Shown: positions 44,511-55,783, numbered from the stretch's first letter. The stretch is DNA of 64,000 bases from Blautia faecis (GCF_020554845.1 NZ_JAJCIA010000010.1:40844-104843), one strand, 5' to 3'. The notes: generated by a model not told the origin, from the sequence alone. A program made the numbers and translations.

Positions 44511-47500
44511 ATGAGCAACAAATACACATTAGGAATTGACATTGGTTCCACCACTGTCAAAATTGCAATACTTGACGAAAACGACACCCTGCTTTTCGCA
44601 GATTACCAGCGTCATTTCGCCAACATCCAGGAAACACTGGCAGAGCTTCTGGCGAAAGCCTACGGCAAACTTGGAGAGCTTACCCTTCATCCGGTAATCA
44701 CAGGCTCCGGCGGACTTACCCTCGCCAACCACCTTGGCGTTCCTTTTGTACAGGAGGTAATTGCGGTATCCACTTCTCTTCAGAAGATTGCACCCCAGAC
44801 TGATGTTGCCATCGAGCTTGGCGGTGAGGATGCCAAGATCATCTACTTCGAAGGCGGCAATATTGAACAGCGTATGAATGGTATCTGCGCAGGAGGTACC
44901 GGTTCTTTCATCGATCAGATGGCATCCCTGCTTCAGACAGATGCCACCGGGCTGAACGAATACGCGAAGAATTACAAAGCGCTTTACCCCATCGCAGCCC
45001 GCTGCGGTGTATTTGCCAAGACTGACATCCAGCCTCTGATCAATGATGGTGCCACCAAGGAGGATCTTTCCGCTTCCATTTTCCAGGCAGTTGTAAACCA
45101 GACCATTTCCGGTCTTGCCTGCGGCAAGCCGATTCGCGGCCATGTTGCATTTCTCGGTGGTCCCCTTCACTTTCTGGATCAGCTGAAGGCTGCCTTTATC
45201 CGTACCCTGAAGCTGGATGATGAACACGCCATCACACCAGAGAATTCCCATCTTTTCGCAGCCATGGGTTCTGCCATGAATGCAAAGGATGAAGTAACAG
45301 TTTCCCTTACGGATATGACAAACCGCCTGAAGAACTCCATCAAACTGGATTTTGAGGTGGAACGTATGGAGCCTCTTTTTGCCACAGAGGAAGACTATGA
45401 AGCATTTAATAAGCGTCAGAGCGCCTATCAGGTAAAGAAGGGCGACCTTTCCCAGTATCACGGCAACTGCTATCTGGGTATTGATGCAGGTTCTACCACC
45501 ACCAAGACCGCTCTTGTAGGTGAGGACGGAACTCTGCTTTACTCCTTTTACAGCAATAATAACGGAAGCCCGCTTAAAACTGCCATCCGCTCCATTCAGG
45601 AGATCTACAGCATTCTTCCTGAGGATGCACACATTGCGTTTTCCTGTTCCACAGGCTACGGCGAGGCACTGATGAAGGCTGCTCTGCTGCTGGATGAGGG
45701 GGAAGTTGAGACCGTTTCCCACTACTATGCGGCTGCTTTCTTTGACCCTGAGGTTGACTGTATCGTAGATATCGGCGGACAGGATATGAAATGTATCAAG
45801 ATCCGTAATCAGACTGTAGACAGTGTACAGCTGAACGAGGCATGTTCCTCTGGCTGTGGTTCCTTTATCGAAACCTTCGCCAAGTCTCTGAACTACTCCG
45901 TACAGGATTTCGCCAAGGCTGCTCTTTTTGCAGAACACCCGATTGATCTTGGAACAAGATGTACCGTATTTATGAACTCCAAGGTAAAGCAGGCCCAGAA
46001 GGAAGGCGCATCCGTAGCTGATATTTCCGCAGGTCTTGCATACTCTGTTATCAAGAATGCGCTTTACAAGGTTATCAAGGTTTCCGATGCCAAAGAGCTG
46101 GGACGTCATATTGTAGTGCAGGGCGGAACCTTCTACAACGATGGTGTACTTCGAAGCTTTGAGCGTATAGCAGGCTGTGAGGCTATTCGTCCTGACATTG
46201 CCGGTATTATGGGAGCCTTCGGCGCTGCCCTCATTGCCAAAGAGCGCTACCATGCAGAAGGCCGTGAGACTACCATGCTTTCCATTGAAAAGATCAATGA
46301 GCTGAAATACACTACCTCCATGGCCAACTGCCACGGATGTACCAATAACTGTCGTCTTACCATCAACAAATTCACCGGTGGACGTCAGTTTGTAAGCGGC
46401 AACCGCTGTGAGCGCGGTATTGGTAAGGAGAAGAATAAGGATCATATCCCCAACCTTTACGAATACAAGTACAAACGGCTTTTCTCCTATCCGCCTCTTT
46501 CACCGGATAAGGCAGTGCGTGGAAAGGTAGGTATCCCCCGCGTTCTGAATATGTTTGAGAATTATCCTTTCTGGTATACTTTCTTTACTGAGCTGAAATA
46601 TCAGGTAGTGCTTTCTCCTACCTCCACCAGAAAGATTTATGAGCTGGGCATTGAATCCATTCCAAGTGAATCCGAGTGCTATCCGGCCAAGCTTGCCCAC
46701 GGACATGTGACCTGGCTGATCAAAAATGGTGTGAAATTCATTTTCTACCCGTGTATCCCTTACGAGCGAAATGAATTCCCGGACGCAGTCAACCACTACA
46801 ACTGCCCTATCGTTACCTCTTATGCAGAGAATATTAAGAACAATGTGGACGAGCTTCACGATCCGTCCATTACCTTTATGAATCCATTCCTGGCTCTGAC
46901 CTCTGAGGAGATCGTTACCAGGAGACTGACTGAGATTTTCCCGGATATCCCGGCATCTGAGGTGAAGGAAGCCACCCATAAGGCATGGGAGGAAATGGCT
47001 GCCGTACATAAGGACATTGAGAAAAAGGGTGAGGAGACGCTTCAGTATCTGAAGGAGACAGGCCGCCGGGGCATCGTTCTGGCAGGCCGCCCTTACCATA
47101 TTGACCCTGAGATTCATCATGGTATCCCGGATCTGATCAACAGCTATGGAGTGGCAGTTCTCACTGAGGATTCTGTTTCCCATCTGGTACCTGTTGAGCG
47201 CCCGATCCGTGTCAATGACCAGTGGATGTATCATTCCAGACTGTATGCAGCAGCAAACTTTGTGAAAACCCGTGACGATCTGGATCTGATCCAGCTGAAC
47301 TCCTTTGGCTGCGGACTTGACGCGGTCACCACTGATGAGGTTTACGAAATTCTGGATGGCAGCGGCAAAATTTACACCTGTCTGAAAATTGACGAGGTAA
47401 ACAACCTTGGTGCCGCAAGGATCCGTGTCAGATCCCTTCTTGCAGCCCTCCGTGCAAAGGATGCACAGAAAAAGGAGCGCACCATTAAACCATCCTCTAT

Positions 47501-48764
47501 TGAGAAGGTTTCGTTTACTAAGGAGATGCGCAAGGATTACACTATCCTCTGCCCGCAGATGTCACCAGTACACTTCTCCTTACTTGAAGCTGCTTTTAAT
47601 GCAAACGGCTATCATCTGGAGGTGCTTCCAAATGACAATAAGCATGCTGTTGATGTAGGTCTGAAATATGTAAATAATGATGCCTGCTATCCTTCCCTGA
47701 TCGTTGTCGGACAAATTATGGACGCTCTTTTATCAGGCAAATACGACCTGAACAAGACTGCAGTTATCATGTCCCAGACAGGCGGCGGATGCCGTGCATC
47801 CAACTATATTGCTTTTATCCGCCGTGCCCTTAAGAAGGCAGGAATGGAGCAGGTTCCGGTTATCTCCCTTAACCTTAGCGGTCTGGAGAGCAATCCTGGA
47901 TTTAAGCTTACTCTTCCGCTGGTGAAGGCTGTTGTGTATGCCGCTGTGTTTGGTGATATTCTTATGAAGTGTATTTACCGCATGCGCCCATACGAGCTGG
48001 AGAAGGGCATTGTAAACCGCAAGCACAAGATCTGGGAAAAACGTGTGATTGCATTTGTTTCCGGAAGCGCCTTAAGCCACAGCCAGTTTAAGAAAATGTG
48101 CCGGGAAATGGTTCACGATTTCGATACCATCCCGATCAGTGATGAGAAGAAGCCTCGTGTTGGTATTGTAGGTGAGATTCTGGTTAAATTCCTTCCGGCT
48201 GCAAACAATCACCTTGCAGAGCTTCTGGAAGCCGAAGGGGCTGAGCCTGTGGTACCGGATCTGATCGACTTTATATCTTACTGCTTCTACAATCAGAATT
48301 TCAAGGTCGACAATCTTGGATTTAAGAAATCCAAGGCATTCTTTGGAAATATAGGTATTAAGGCAATCGACTGGGTTCGTAAGACTGCAAATGAGGCACT
48401 TGCGGAAAGCCGTCATTTCCATCCTACTGCAGATATCCGTGATCTGGCGAAGATGGCACGTCCCATTGTTTCCGAGGGTAACCAGACCGGTGAGGGATGG
48501 TTCCTGACCGGTGAAATGATGGAGCTGATCCATGATGATGTTCCGAATATTGTTTGTATCCAGCCGTTCGGCTGCCTGCCGAACCACATTGTTGGTAAGG
48601 GTGTTATCAAAGAGATCCGCCGTCAGTACCCGAAGGCAAATATTGCAGCCATCGACTACGACCCAGGTGCAAGTGAAGTAAACCAGCTGAACCGAATTAA
48701 ATTGATGCTTTCTACTGCACAGAAGAATTTGAAGGCAGAAGAAGAGGCAAAAAATAACAACTAG
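44511..48764 (+). CDS. tandem 2-hydroxyacyl-CoA dehydratase activase / HgdB-like fusion protein
   Basis: About 1417 residues. Two ASKHA ATPase domains of the BadF/BadG/BcrA/BcrD family occur in tandem ([18 protein letters not shown] from residue 5; [19 protein letters not shown] from about 325), the second with cluster Cys in [15 protein letters not shown]2229 domain with a Cys-rich [10 protein letters not shown] segment and a C-terminal HgdB-like region follow. HgdC-type activators use ATP to inject an electron into 2-hydroxyacyl-CoA dehydratases; this large form is common in anaerobic Firmicutes with unclear substrate. Start at 44511 follows GAGGAGG with a long 12-nt spacer. A strong terminator follows. 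Confidence 0.88.
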   Translation: MSNKYTLGIDIGSTTVKIAILDENDTLLFADYQRHFANIQETLAELLAKAYGKLGELTLHPVITGSGGLTLANHLGVPFVQEVIAVSTSLQKIAPQTDVAIELGGEDAKIIYFEGGNIEQRMNGICAGGTGSFIDQMASLLQTDATGLNEYAKNYKALYPIAARCGVFAKTDIQPLINDGATKEDLSASIFQAVVNQTISGLACGKPIRGHVAFLGGPLHFLDQLKAAFIRTLKLDDEHAITPENSHLFAAMGSAMNAKDEVTVSLTDMTNRLKNSIKLDFEVERMEPLFATEEDYEAFNKRQSAYQVKKGDLSQYHGNCYLGIDAGSTTTKTALVGEDGTLLYSFYSNNNGSPLKTAIRSIQEIYSILPEDAHIAFSCSTGYGEALMKAALLLDEGEVETVSHYYAAAFFDPEVDCIVDIGGQDMKCIKIRNQTVDSVQLNEACSSGCGSFIETFAKSLNYSVQDFAKAALFAEHPIDLGTRCTVFMNSKVKQAQKEGASVADISAGLAYSVIKNALYKVIKVSDAKELGRHIVVQGGTFYNDGVLRSFERIAGCEAIRPDIAGIMGAFGAALIAKERYHAEGRETTMLSIEKINELKYTTSMANCHGCTNNCRLTINKFTGGRQFVSGNRCERGIGKEKNKDHIPNLYEYKYKRLFSYPPLSPDKAVRGKVGIPRVLNMFENYPFWYTFFTELKYQVVLSPTSTRKIYELGIESIPSESECYPAKLAHGHVTWLIKNGVKFIFYPCIPYERNEFPDAVNHYNCPIVTSYAENIKNNVDELHDPSITFMNPFLALTSEEIVTRRLTEIFPDIPASEVKEATHKAWEEMAAVHKDIEKKGEETLQYLKETGRRGIVLAGRPYHIDPEIHHGIPDLINSYGVAVLTEDSVSHLVPVERPIRVNDQWMYHSRLYAAANFVKTRDDLDLIQLNSFGCGLDAVTTDEVYEILDGSGKIYTCLKIDEVNNLGAARIRVRSLLAALRAKDAQKKERTIKPSSIEKVSFTKEMRKDYTILCPQMSPVHFSLLEAAFNANGYHLEVLPNDNKHAVDVGLKYVNNDACYPSLIVVGQIMDALLSGKYDLNKTAVIMSQTGGGCRASNYIAFIRRALKKAGMEQVPVISLNLSGLESNPGFKLTLPLVKAVVYAAVFGDILMKCIYRMRPYELEKGIVNRKHKIWEKRVIAFVSGSALSHSQFKKMCREMVHDFDTIPISDEKKPRVGIVGEILVKFLPAANNHLAELLEAEGAEPVVPDLIDFISYCFYNQNFKVDNLGFKKSKAFFGNIGIKAIDWVRKTANEALAESRHFHPTADIRDLAKMARPIVSEGNQTGEGWFLTGEMMELIHDDVPNIVCIQPFGCLPNHIVGKGVIKEIRRQYPKANIAAIDYDPGASEVNQLNRIKLMLSTAQKNLKAEEEAKNNN

Positions 48765-48792
48765 CAGTCATATTCCAAAAAATCACAGCAAA

Positions 48793-48832
48793 AGAAAGCC
48801 CTCAGAGTTGCCGCTCTGAGGGCTTTCTTGTT
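48793..48832 (+). terminator. rho-independent terminator after the activase gene
   Basis: GAAAGCCCTCAGAG pairs perfectly with CTCTGAGGGCTTTC around TTGCCG, followed by TTG. It lies 28 nt past the stop codon. Confidence 0.9.
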
Positions 48833-48945
48833 GCATACATTGAACATATCGCTTCTTTTTTTGCCTGATGGCATTGTGGCATATGCATATCTAAAAATCA
48901 ATATACTATATTTTCAATTTTAATAGCATGTTTAAAAACCATATT

Positions 48946-50565
48946 TTAAAACGGCAGTTTCCCTGCAATTTTCTTCAGGTAGGCTCCGCCTGGCATCATG
49001 GCAAACTGCTCATCAGATGGCTTGCTCACTGCCAGATATACAATAAAATAGACAGCCATTCCAAGAACCACTGCGATTCCAAGGCTGATGAAATTGGAAT
49101 GGATCAGCTTATAAATTCCATAATAGGAAAAGCCTGCCACTACAGCCATTGGTACGGATGCCAGAAGCGGATTCAGATAAGCGCTTCTCCATGGATTTTT
49201 GTACTGCATATACTGTTTCATCGCCCGCTCATTCAGCAGGCACATAACTACTGCATAAATAATCATTGCCACTACAATGGCATATACACCAAGGTCAGTT
49301 GCAAACAGCAGGATTGCCATGGCAATCACATCCACTACCAGAGCAATTGCGGCATTGATCATGGGGATATTGGGCTTTCCGATTCCCTGAAGCACACCAT
49401 TGGAAATATTGGAATTTCCATTGAGAATAATGGTAATGACACCAAGCATCATCAACTGAGCTGCTGCCCCCTCCGTCCGTGGGAACAGAAGTCTTGTGAT
49501 CGGACCTGCAAGAACTGCAAGTCCCACTGCACATGGAATGGAAATAAACATACTGATCCAGGTTGCGCGGTCGATCTTATCTCTGGCACTGTCCATGTCC
49601 CTCTTGGCATACTGGGCAGAAACCTCCGGAATCATGGATGTGGGGGCTGTGCTTGCAAGCGTAAGGGGAATATTGATCAGGGTCATATAATAACCATATT
49701 CCGCATAAAGGCTTGTAATAGTGTCATGGTCAATTCCCTTAAAGCCCTGAATACCGGAATACATATAACTGTTAATAAAACCGTTTACATTGTAAATAAA
49801 AGAGCTGAGAATGATCGGCATTACAATGAGAACGATATTCTTCATAACCTCGCCGGTAGCTTCATCACGGGAATGAGTGTCCCTTGCCAGTCTCTTTTTG
49901 ATATTCTTTCGGTTTACCCAATATACAAAAAGCATAAAAAGCAATGCTGATGCAACTCCGGCACCGGTTCCCATAGTAGCTCCGGCAGCACCCCAGGCAT
50001 TTCGTACAGATTCCTCCGCACCGCTGAATTTATTCAGCATGACAGTAGACATCAGGATTGCAAAAACCGCTACAAAACACTGTTCCACAATCTGGGACAA
50101 TGAGGTAGGGAGCATGTTTCGATATGCCTGAAAATAGCCTCGGAAGGTACCAAGAATTCCTGACAGGAAAATGGTTGGTGCCAGCATTTTCAGTGCAAGT
50201 CTGGCTCCGGACATGGATTCCGGCACCAGAATGGACGAACCGAAAAGACAAAAAAGTGCTACTACGCCTCCCATTATGATTACATATAACAGCGCACAGT
50301 GAAATACCTTCTGGGCGTCTCTGTAACGTTTAAAAGCCAGCTTTTCTGCCATAATCTTGGATACTGCCTGCGGAATGCTGAAAGAAGCGATCATCAGCAG
50401 GATAAAGTAAACATTCTGGGCATAATTGAAAAGACCCATACTGTTATTTCCAAGAGTATTGGAAAGCGGACTTTTATAGAGCATTCCGATGATCTTGGAG
50501 ATCAATGCCGCGATCATCAGGAATGAAGCATTTTTTACAAGTGTGTTATCGTTCTTTTTCCCCAT
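48946..50565 (-). CDS. SpoVB/MurJ-like polysaccharide flippase (MVF/MATE superfamily)
   Basis: This is a 539-residue polytopic protein with 14 predicted membrane helices. The N-terminal ASFLMIAALISKIIGMLYKSPL and the charged cytoplasmic loops match the stage V sporulation protein B and Wzx/MurJ-type lipid-linked oligosaccharide flippases. It would move lipid II or a lipid-linked glycan across the membrane. It ends 3 nt from the ung start region on the same strand, so ung and this gene are probably co-transcribed. Confidence 0.88.
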   Translation of the reverse strand: MGKKNDNTLVKNASFLMIAALISKIIGMLYKSPLSNTLGNNSMGLFNYAQNVYFILLMIASFSIPQAVSKIMAEKLAFKRYRDAQKVFHCALLYVIIMGGVVALFCLFGSSILVPESMSGARLALKMLAPTIFLSGILGTFRGYFQAYRNMLPTSLSQIVEQCFVAVFAILMSTVMLNKFSGAEESVRNAWGAAGATMGTGAGVASALLFMLFVYWVNRKNIKKRLARDTHSRDEATGEVMKNIVLIVMPIILSSFIYNVNGFINSYMYSGIQGFKGIDHDTITSLYAEYGYYMTLINIPLTLASTAPTSMIPEVSAQYAKRDMDSARDKIDRATWISMFISIPCAVGLAVLAGPITRLLFPRTEGAAAQLMMLGVITIILNGNSNISNGVLQGIGKPNIPMINAAIALVVDVIAMAILLFATDLGVYAIVVAMIIYAVVMCLLNERAMKQYMQYKNPWRSAYLNPLLASVPMAVVAGFSYYGIYKLIHSNFISLGIAVVLGMAVYFIVYLAVSKPSDEQFAMMPGGAYLKKIAGKLPF

Positions 50566-50568
50566 TTC

Positions 50569-51255
50569 TTATTGTTCCTTTTTGATATTTTCAATCTGCC
50601 AGTCAATGGGGGCAAGCCCGTTTTTCTCCAGAAATTCATTGGTCTGGCTGAAATGCCTGCATCCGAAAAATCCTCTTGACGCAGACAGCGGGCTTGGATG
50701 TGCAGCTGTGAGTACCAGCTGCTTCGGATTGTTCAGCATTGCTTTTTTCATCTGGGCAGGTCTTCCCCAGAGAAGATATACGATCGGGCGGTCCTGATCA
50801 TTCAGGGTCTGGATAACCGCATCGGTAAACTGTTCCCAGCCGATTCCTCTGTGGGAAAATGCCTGATGGGCGCGAACGGTCAATACTGTGTTCAGAAGAA
50901 ATACGCCTTGTTTTGCCCATTTTTCCAGGCAGCCATTGTCAGGAATATAGCAGCCCAGGTCGCTGTGGAGTTCTTTATAAATGTTTACCAGAGACGGGGG
51001 AATGTCTATATCTTCTCTTACAGAGAAGCAAAGGCCGTTGGCCTGTCCATCGTTATGATAAGGATCCTGACCCAGAATAACTACTTTTACATCGTTTAAC
51101 GGTGTGTATTCGAAAGCATTAAACATATCCTGGGGCGGTGGGAATACTTTTCTGGTGCGGTATTCTTCCATTATTGTTTTATATAGTTTGGCATAATAGG
51201 GCTGATGAAATTCATTCTTCAGCGCGGCCTGCCAGTCTCCTGTTATCTGGCCCAT
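50569..51255 (-). CDS. ung: uracil-DNA glycosylase
   Basis: This is a 228-residue family 1 UDG. The water-activating GQDPYHNDGQANGLCFSV motif, the LLWGRPAQ strand and the intercalating HPSPLSASRGFFGC motif are complete. It removes uracil from DNA in base excision repair. GAGGTGA 8 nt before ATG 51255 sets the start; a GTG at 51267 is less likely. The promoter side ends only 27 bp from the 608-bp repeat element. Confidence 0.95.
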   Translation of the reverse strand: MGQITGDWQAALKNEFHQPYYAKLYKTIMEEYRTRKVFPPPQDMFNAFEYTPLNDVKVVILGQDPYHNDGQANGLCFSVREDIDIPPSLVNIYKELHSDLGCYIPDNGCLEKWAKQGVFLLNTVLTVRAHQAFSHRGIGWEQFTDAVIQTLNDQDRPIVYLLWGRPAQMKKAMLNNPKQLVLTAAHPSPLSASRGFFGCRHFSQTNEFLEKNGLAPIDWQIENIKKEQ

Positions 51256-51282
51256 TTTAATTGTCACCTCATCTTTTGTATT

Positions 51283-51890
51283 TTGCTATTTAGTGTGTTG
51301 AAAGTTGTTCAAGGCGGACGCATTCGGACAATGGTGATTGCTCACTCGCCGGCGCAACGCTCCAGCGAACTAACTGCTAACTGCGACTAAATCGTTCAGG
51401 AGAGCCTTCACGATTAAGTCTCCGTAAGCAGTGGATTTCGCCTACGCTAAAACCGCGCCTGAAATGGCTCGCTAGAGCAATCACCATTGCCCGAATGCTG
51501 TGTACTGTCTGGGACTTATTTGTTCATAGGAACTTTCGACAGAGGGGGAGTGATTGGTTTCCCGATACTTTCTTGGCAATGATAGATTGGCAAAAAACAA
51601 TAAAGTTGCGGGATACCAACTACTTCACCCCACCCGCGTTGTTGTCGTTACTGTTTCTTTCTTCCCTTTCCAGTAACCAGCGATTTTGCAATGTATATTC
51701 GCAAGCCGCGCATTTTAGGAGCGGTTTTAGTGGAGGCGAGATCCATGACTTACGGAGACTTAGGCGCGAAGGCTTTCCTGAGCGTCTTAGTCGTAGTTAG
51801 TCATTAGCTTGCCGGAACGTTGCGACGCGCGGCGGTGAATATACATTGTAAAATCGCGTCCGGGATAACGACCAACACACTAAATAGCAA
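51283..51890. mobile_element. 608-bp non-coding element with terminal inverted repeats and two inverted hairpin modules
   Basis: Perfect 18-bp terminal inverted repeats (TTGCTATTTAGTGTGTTG at 51283-51300, complement at 51873-51890) enclose two ~175-bp modules in opposite orientation. Module L is 51321-51497, module R is 51684-51853. Each module is flanked by its own long complementary arms (22 of 23 bp in L), yet arm sequences differ between modules; the ~114-bp cores are about 80% identical. The middle (51498-51683) has a GCGGG/CCCGC hairpin with a T-rich tail on the minus strand. No credible gene lies in it. A second copy starts at 63935. Target duplication is not obvious. Confidence 0.8.
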
Positions 51891-51900
51891 TTTTAATATT

Positions 51901-52659
51901 CTATCGTCTTACCGGAACACCTTTTTCAGCCAGGTAATCCTTCACCTGAGAAATTTCCAGTTCTTTATAGTGGAACAGGGAAGCTGCCAGAACTGCATCG
52001 GCACCGCCGTCGGTAAGGCCTTCGTAGAAGTGTTCCAGGGTACCGGCACCACCGGAAGCGATGACCGGGATGGATACGGCATCAGATACTGCGCGGGTTA
52101 ATGGGATGTCGTAGCCAGCCTTGGTACCATCACAGTCCATGCTGGTAAGGAGGATTTCTCCTGCACCAAGGGCTTCTGCTTTCTTCGCCCACTCAATGGC
52201 ATCAATGCCTGTATCCAAACGACCGCCATGCTTATAGATGTTCCAGCCGCCGTCAGGACGACGCTTAGCGTCAATGGCAACTACTACACACTGGCTGCCG
52301 AATTTATCTGCTGCCTCACGGATTAATTCCGGACGGTCAATGGCTGCGGAGTTTACAGAAATCTTGTCTGCACCTTCGCGGAGCAGCTTCCGGAAATCAT
52401 CTACAGTACGGATCCCGCCGCCAACTGTAAATGGAATGAATACGTTGGCTGCAACTTTTCGCACCATATCTACTACTGTGTCACGCTGTTCACAGGAAGC
52501 TGTAATGTCAAGAAATACCACTTCATCTGCTCCTGCTGCGTCGTATGCTTTCGCAATTTCCACAGGATCTCCTGCATCCTTCAGGTCTACGAAATTAACA
52601 CCTTTCACTACTCGTCCATTATTTACATCCAGACAGGGAATAATTCGCTTTGTAAACAT
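51901..52659 (-). CDS. hisF: imidazole glycerol phosphate synthase, cyclase subunit
   Basis: This is a 252-residue beta/alpha barrel. It begins [22 protein letters not shown] with the catalytic Asp11-type residue, has [17 protein letters not shown] and the second catalytic Asp in [14 protein letters not shown]. Together with HisH it closes the imidazole ring in histidine synthesis. It follows hisH by 2 nt. Its stop codon is only 10 bp from the end of the 608-bp element, so the element is inserted right behind the gene. Confidence 0.95.
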   Translation of the reverse strand: MFTKRIIPCLDVNNGRVVKGVNFVDLKDAGDPVEIAKAYDAAGADEVVFLDITASCEQRDTVVDMVRKVAANVFIPFTVGGGIRTVDDFRKLLREGADKISVNSAAIDRPELIREAADKFGSQCVVVAIDAKRRPDGGWNIYKHGGRLDTGIDAIEWAKKAEALGAGEILLTSMDCDGTKAGYDIPLTRAVSDAVSIPVIASGGAGTLEHFYEGLTDGGADAVLAASLFHYKELEISQVKDYLAEKGVPVRR

Positions 52660-52661
52660 AA

Positions 52662-53279
52662 TTATGCCTCCTTCCCAAGCTTCGCAAAATTCTCCAGTAT
52701 TTTCAGACCGTACTTGCTGCTCTTCTCCGGGTGGAACTGGCAGGCAAATATGTTGTCCTTTTCAACGGAGGCATGAATAGTTACGCCATACTGCGCAGTC
52801 GCCTTCACGATTTCAGGTTCTTTTGCCTGAAGGTAGTAGGAATGAACAAAGTAGACGTAAGTCTCTTCCGGAATTCCTTTAAACAGGCGGCCATCATTCT
52901 GAAGGTGAAGAGAATTCCATCCCATGTGAGGAATTTTAAGTCCAGGGGCCGGGGGAATCTTCACGATCTTACCTTTCAAAATTCCAAGTCCCTCCACTCC
53001 CGGAGTTTCGTCACTGGATTCGAAAAGGAGCTGCAGACCCAGACAGATTCCAAGGAATGGAGTTTCTTTCTCTGTAAGCTCCCGGATCACAGGAACAAGT
53101 CCGAATTTATTCAGATTATTCATGGCATCTCCAAAGCTTCCAACACCTGGAAGAATTACTTTATCTGCACTCAGTAATACCTGAGGATCTCTGGAAACTA
53201 CAGTTTCCTCTCCAAGGTAATGAAGGGCTTTTTCCACACTTTTTATATTGCCTGCATCATAGTCAATTATTGCTATCAT
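52662..53279 (-). CDS. hisH: imidazole glycerol phosphate synthase, glutamine amidotransferase subunit
   Basis: This is a 205-residue class I glutamine amidotransferase. [18 protein letters not shown] starts the fold, the nucleophile Cys is in [15 protein letters not shown] and the His-Glu pair in [13 protein letters not shown]. It feeds ammonia to HisF. CAGGAGGAGCCCGA directly before ATG 53279 decides the start; the frame stays open far upstream without a start context. No other his genes are in the window. Confidence 0.95.
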   Translation of the reverse strand: MIAIIDYDAGNIKSVEKALHYLGEETVVSRDPQVLLSADKVILPGVGSFGDAMNNLNKFGLVPVIRELTEKETPFLGICLGLQLLFESSDETPGVEGLGILKGKIVKIPPAPGLKIPHMGWNSLHLQNDGRLFKGIPEETYVYFVHSYYLQAKEPEIVKATAQYGVTIHASVEKDNIFACQFHPEKSSKYGLKILENFAKLGKEA

Positions 53280-53422
53280 TCGGGCTCCTCCTGTTGTCTG
53301 TTTTTCGTCAATACTGCGTCTATTGTGTGCAGCATTTTCTGCCATCATATAAATGCTTTTAATCAGCAAATACTGCCTTCCCAAAGCACAATATTGCTGA
53401 ACATACACTTTCATATTCTTAC

Positions 53423-53450
53423 AGTATAACGCAAAAACAGGCGGTTGCAA
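53423..53450 (-). promoter_or_regulatory. promoter for hisHF
   Basis: TTGCAA (53445-53450), 16-nt spacer, TATACT (53423-53428). It overlaps the terminator of the upstream kinase gene and leaves a 5' UTR of about 135 nt with no recognised element. Confidence 0.5.
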
Positions 53451-53481
53451 AGAGCTAATTCCATGCTGCCGCCTGTTTTGT
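53434..53481. terminator. terminator after the two-component operon
   Basis: ACAGGCGG pairs with CCGCCTGT, with A-rich and T-rich flanks on both strands; on the minus strand T5 follows. It separates the kinase gene from hisH. Confidence 0.75.
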
Positions 53482-53588
53482 TAGTTTGTATTGTCTTTCC
53501 AGATTAACACTGTTTTTTTTATGAAAAATTACAATTATCTTCTCTTTCAAGCACCAGATTTCCAGCCTGAAGATTGACTATTTTTACT

Positions 53589-55109
53589 TTATTTCCGATC
53601 CAGGGTAAACCAGAATTCCACCCCGTTATCAAAGTTCTGAACACCGTACTGCTGATTCATACCTTCCATAATAGCCTTTACAATAGAAAGTCCGATTCCG
53701 CTTCCGCCATACTCTCTGGTGCGGGCTTTGTCTACCTTGTAGAACTTGTTCCACAGATTCGGGAGATCGGCTTCCGGGATTGGGGTTCCAGTATTAAATA
53801 CCGTTACTTTCACTCTGTTTTCCTGTTTCTGGACTTTGATCTCCACAATTTTTTCTCCATCCAGATGATGCAAGGCATTGCTTACATAATTCGTCACAAC
53901 TTCTTCTGTCTTAAACTCATCTGCCCAGACATAAAGAGGCTCTGTCTCATTAAAAATCACCCGGGCTTCTTTCTGCCTGATCATGATATCCATGGTGGAA
54001 AGAACGCCTTTGATCAATGCAGTCAGGTCAAAACGCTCCATAACAGCTGCGTCTTTTCCGGATTCCAGCTGATTCAGCGTAAGAAGATTCTTTACCAGCT
54101 TATTCATCTTGGCAGCTTCATCAATAATGACGTCACAGTAAAAATCCATGCTTTCCGGATCATCATTAATGTTCTCCTTCAGACCTTCTGCATACCCCTG
54201 CACAAGAGCAATGGGTGTCTTCAGCTCATGGGAAACATTATCCAGAAACTCTTTTCGCATTTCATCGATTTTCACCTTATTCTCAATATCCTTCTGCAGC
54301 TCATTGTTTGCAGATTTCAGCTCGGAAATAGTATGCTCCAGCTGACTGGACATCTTGTTAAAATTATCTCCCAGCACATCAATTTCATTGCCGGCCTTGC
54401 TTTTATATCTGGCTTCAAAATCAAGATCTGTCATCTTACGGGAAAGCTCCGTCAGCTCGGAAATAGGTCTGGTCAGCTTTCTGGTTACTGCCATAATACA
54501 CATTCCACTTATAACAATAATGACAATTCCTACAAAGAAATAAAACTTATTGGAAATATTTGCGCTTTCCTGGATACTTTCCAGAGGGCTTCGGATCAGG
54601 AAATAATTGCCATTGTCAAATTTCCCCCAGCACTCTACATAATCCATACCCACGAAACGGTCATATACCTGCTGAACCACACAGTTATCCGTCTGTTTCA
54701 GAATTGTGCCTTTTCCGTTATCCATGTCAAGATCACTGGCATAACCAAAAAACAGCTTGCTTCTCAGCTGATCTTCATTCTCCGGCCAGCACAGATATTT
54801 CGTATTATCCTCATTGACAACCACCCAGGTCAGATTATTCCTGGAGCTTTCCTGAATGATCTCAGAAGACAATTCTTCCTGCTCGCTTTCCACATCGTCC
54901 TCTGTCATAGAATCCGTGTTGATCTGACTCAGCACTTCCCTTGCTTCCAGAAGAGTTTCCGTCTTTTTTGACACATAATATTTTTCCAGAAATGCTCCGT
55001 TGATCATGGAAATCGTGAGAATGGAAAGGAATAAAAGACCTATAAATGTAAACGTGATCTGGTGCTTTATGGAGCGGATTTTCTTTGGCTTCTTTGATTT
55101 CTTCATCAC
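53589..55109 (-). CDS. sensor histidine kinase
   Basis: This 506-residue membrane kinase has a helix at about 16-36, an extracellular sensor of about 130 residues, a second helix (about 178-200) and a HAMP segment. DHp H-box FLDNVSHELKTPIALVQGY (phospho-His near 287) and the ATPase motifs (NYVSNALHHL N-box, GGSGIGLSIVKAIME G-box) follow. It would phosphorylate the response regulator encoded just upstream; the start overlaps that gene by 4 nt. The signal is unknown. Confidence 0.92.
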   Translation of the reverse strand: MMKKSKKPKKIRSIKHQITFTFIGLLFLSILTISMINGAFLEKYYVSKKTETLLEAREVLSQINTDSMTEDDVESEQEELSSEIIQESSRNNLTWVVVNEDNTKYLCWPENEDQLRSKLFFGYASDLDMDNGKGTILKQTDNCVVQQVYDRFVGMDYVECWGKFDNGNYFLIRSPLESIQESANISNKFYFFVGIVIIVISGMCIMAVTRKLTRPISELTELSRKMTDLDFEARYKSKAGNEIDVLGDNFNKMSSQLEHTISELKSANNELQKDIENKVKIDEMRKEFLDNVSHELKTPIALVQGYAEGLKENINDDPESMDFYCDVIIDEAAKMNKLVKNLLTLNQLESGKDAAVMERFDLTALIKGVLSTMDIMIRQKEARVIFNETEPLYVWADEFKTEEVVTNYVSNALHHLDGEKIVEIKVQKQENRVKVTVFNTGTPIPEADLPNLWNKFYKVDKARTREYGGSGIGLSIVKAIMEGMNQQYGVQNFDNGVEFWFTLDRK

Positions 55110-55783
55110 TCTACCTCAAACTTGTAACCCATTCCCCATACGGTCTTGATGTACTCACCTTTATCCCCCATTTTACTTCTTAATTTCTTCACATGTGTGT
55201 CAATGGTTCTGGCATCTCCGAAATAATCATAATTCCAAACAGAATTAAGGATTTTTTCCCTGGAAAGAGCAATTCCCTGATTTTCCAAAAAGTAAGTAAG
55301 AAGCTCAAATTCCTTAAAGCTAAGATCCATAGGCTTGTCATCGACTGTTGCAAGATGGGCAGCCTTATCGATCACAATTCCCCCTGCGCTGAGCACATCT
55401 TCCGCTCCGGTCTGTCCGGTACGGCGAAGGATAGCTTCTACTCTGGCTACCAAGATCTTCGGGCTGAATGGCTTGGAAATATACTCATCCACACCCAGGT
55501 CAAAACCAAGAAGCTCATCACGCTCATCTCCTCTTGCTGTCAGCATGATGATCGGTACTTTAGAATTCTTGCGCACCTCACGGCATACTTCCCAGCCGTC
55601 CATCTTTGGCATCATTACATCCAGGATGATCAGGGCAATATCTTTTTCCTTATAAAAGATATCCATGGCTTCCTCGCCATCTCCTGCTTCCAGCACCTGA
55701 AAATTCTTCTTTGTTAAAAAGTCTTTTACAAGCTTTCTCATTCGGCTTTCATCATCCACTACAAGGATTTTTAATGTATCCAT
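55106..55783 (-). CDS. OmpR/PhoB family response regulator
   Basis: About 225 residues. The receiver domain (KILVVDDESRMRKLV, phospho-Asp in ALIILDVMMPKMDGWEV, Lys in YISKPFSP) is followed by a winged-helix DNA-binding domain (FKEFELLTYFLENQG, RTIDTHVKKLRSKMG). GGGAGGACAAGAT before ATG 55783 sets the start. It forms an operon with the kinase. Target genes cannot be told from the window. Confidence 0.93.
   Translation of the reverse strand: MDTLKILVVDDESRMRKLVKDFLTKKNFQVLEAGDGEEAMDIFYKEKDIALIILDVMMPKMDGWEVCREVRKNSKVPIIMLTARGDERDELLGFDLGVDEYISKPFSPKILVARVEAILRRTGQTGAEDVLSAGGIVIDKAAHLATVDDKPMDLSFKEFELLTYFLENQGIALSREKILNSVWNYDYFGDARTIDTHVKKLRSKMGDKGEYIKTVWGMGYKFEVE

Noticed and set aside
44529..46445. 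Long antisense open frame (638 codons) inside the activase gene
   Set aside because: The plus-strand frame has recognisable ASKHA ATPase motifs and a ribosome site. The antisense frame has none and results from codon bias.
51495..51800. 101-codon frame within the 608-bp element
   Set aside because: It crosses the stem of module R, has no ribosome site and has no protein-like character; the element looks non-coding.
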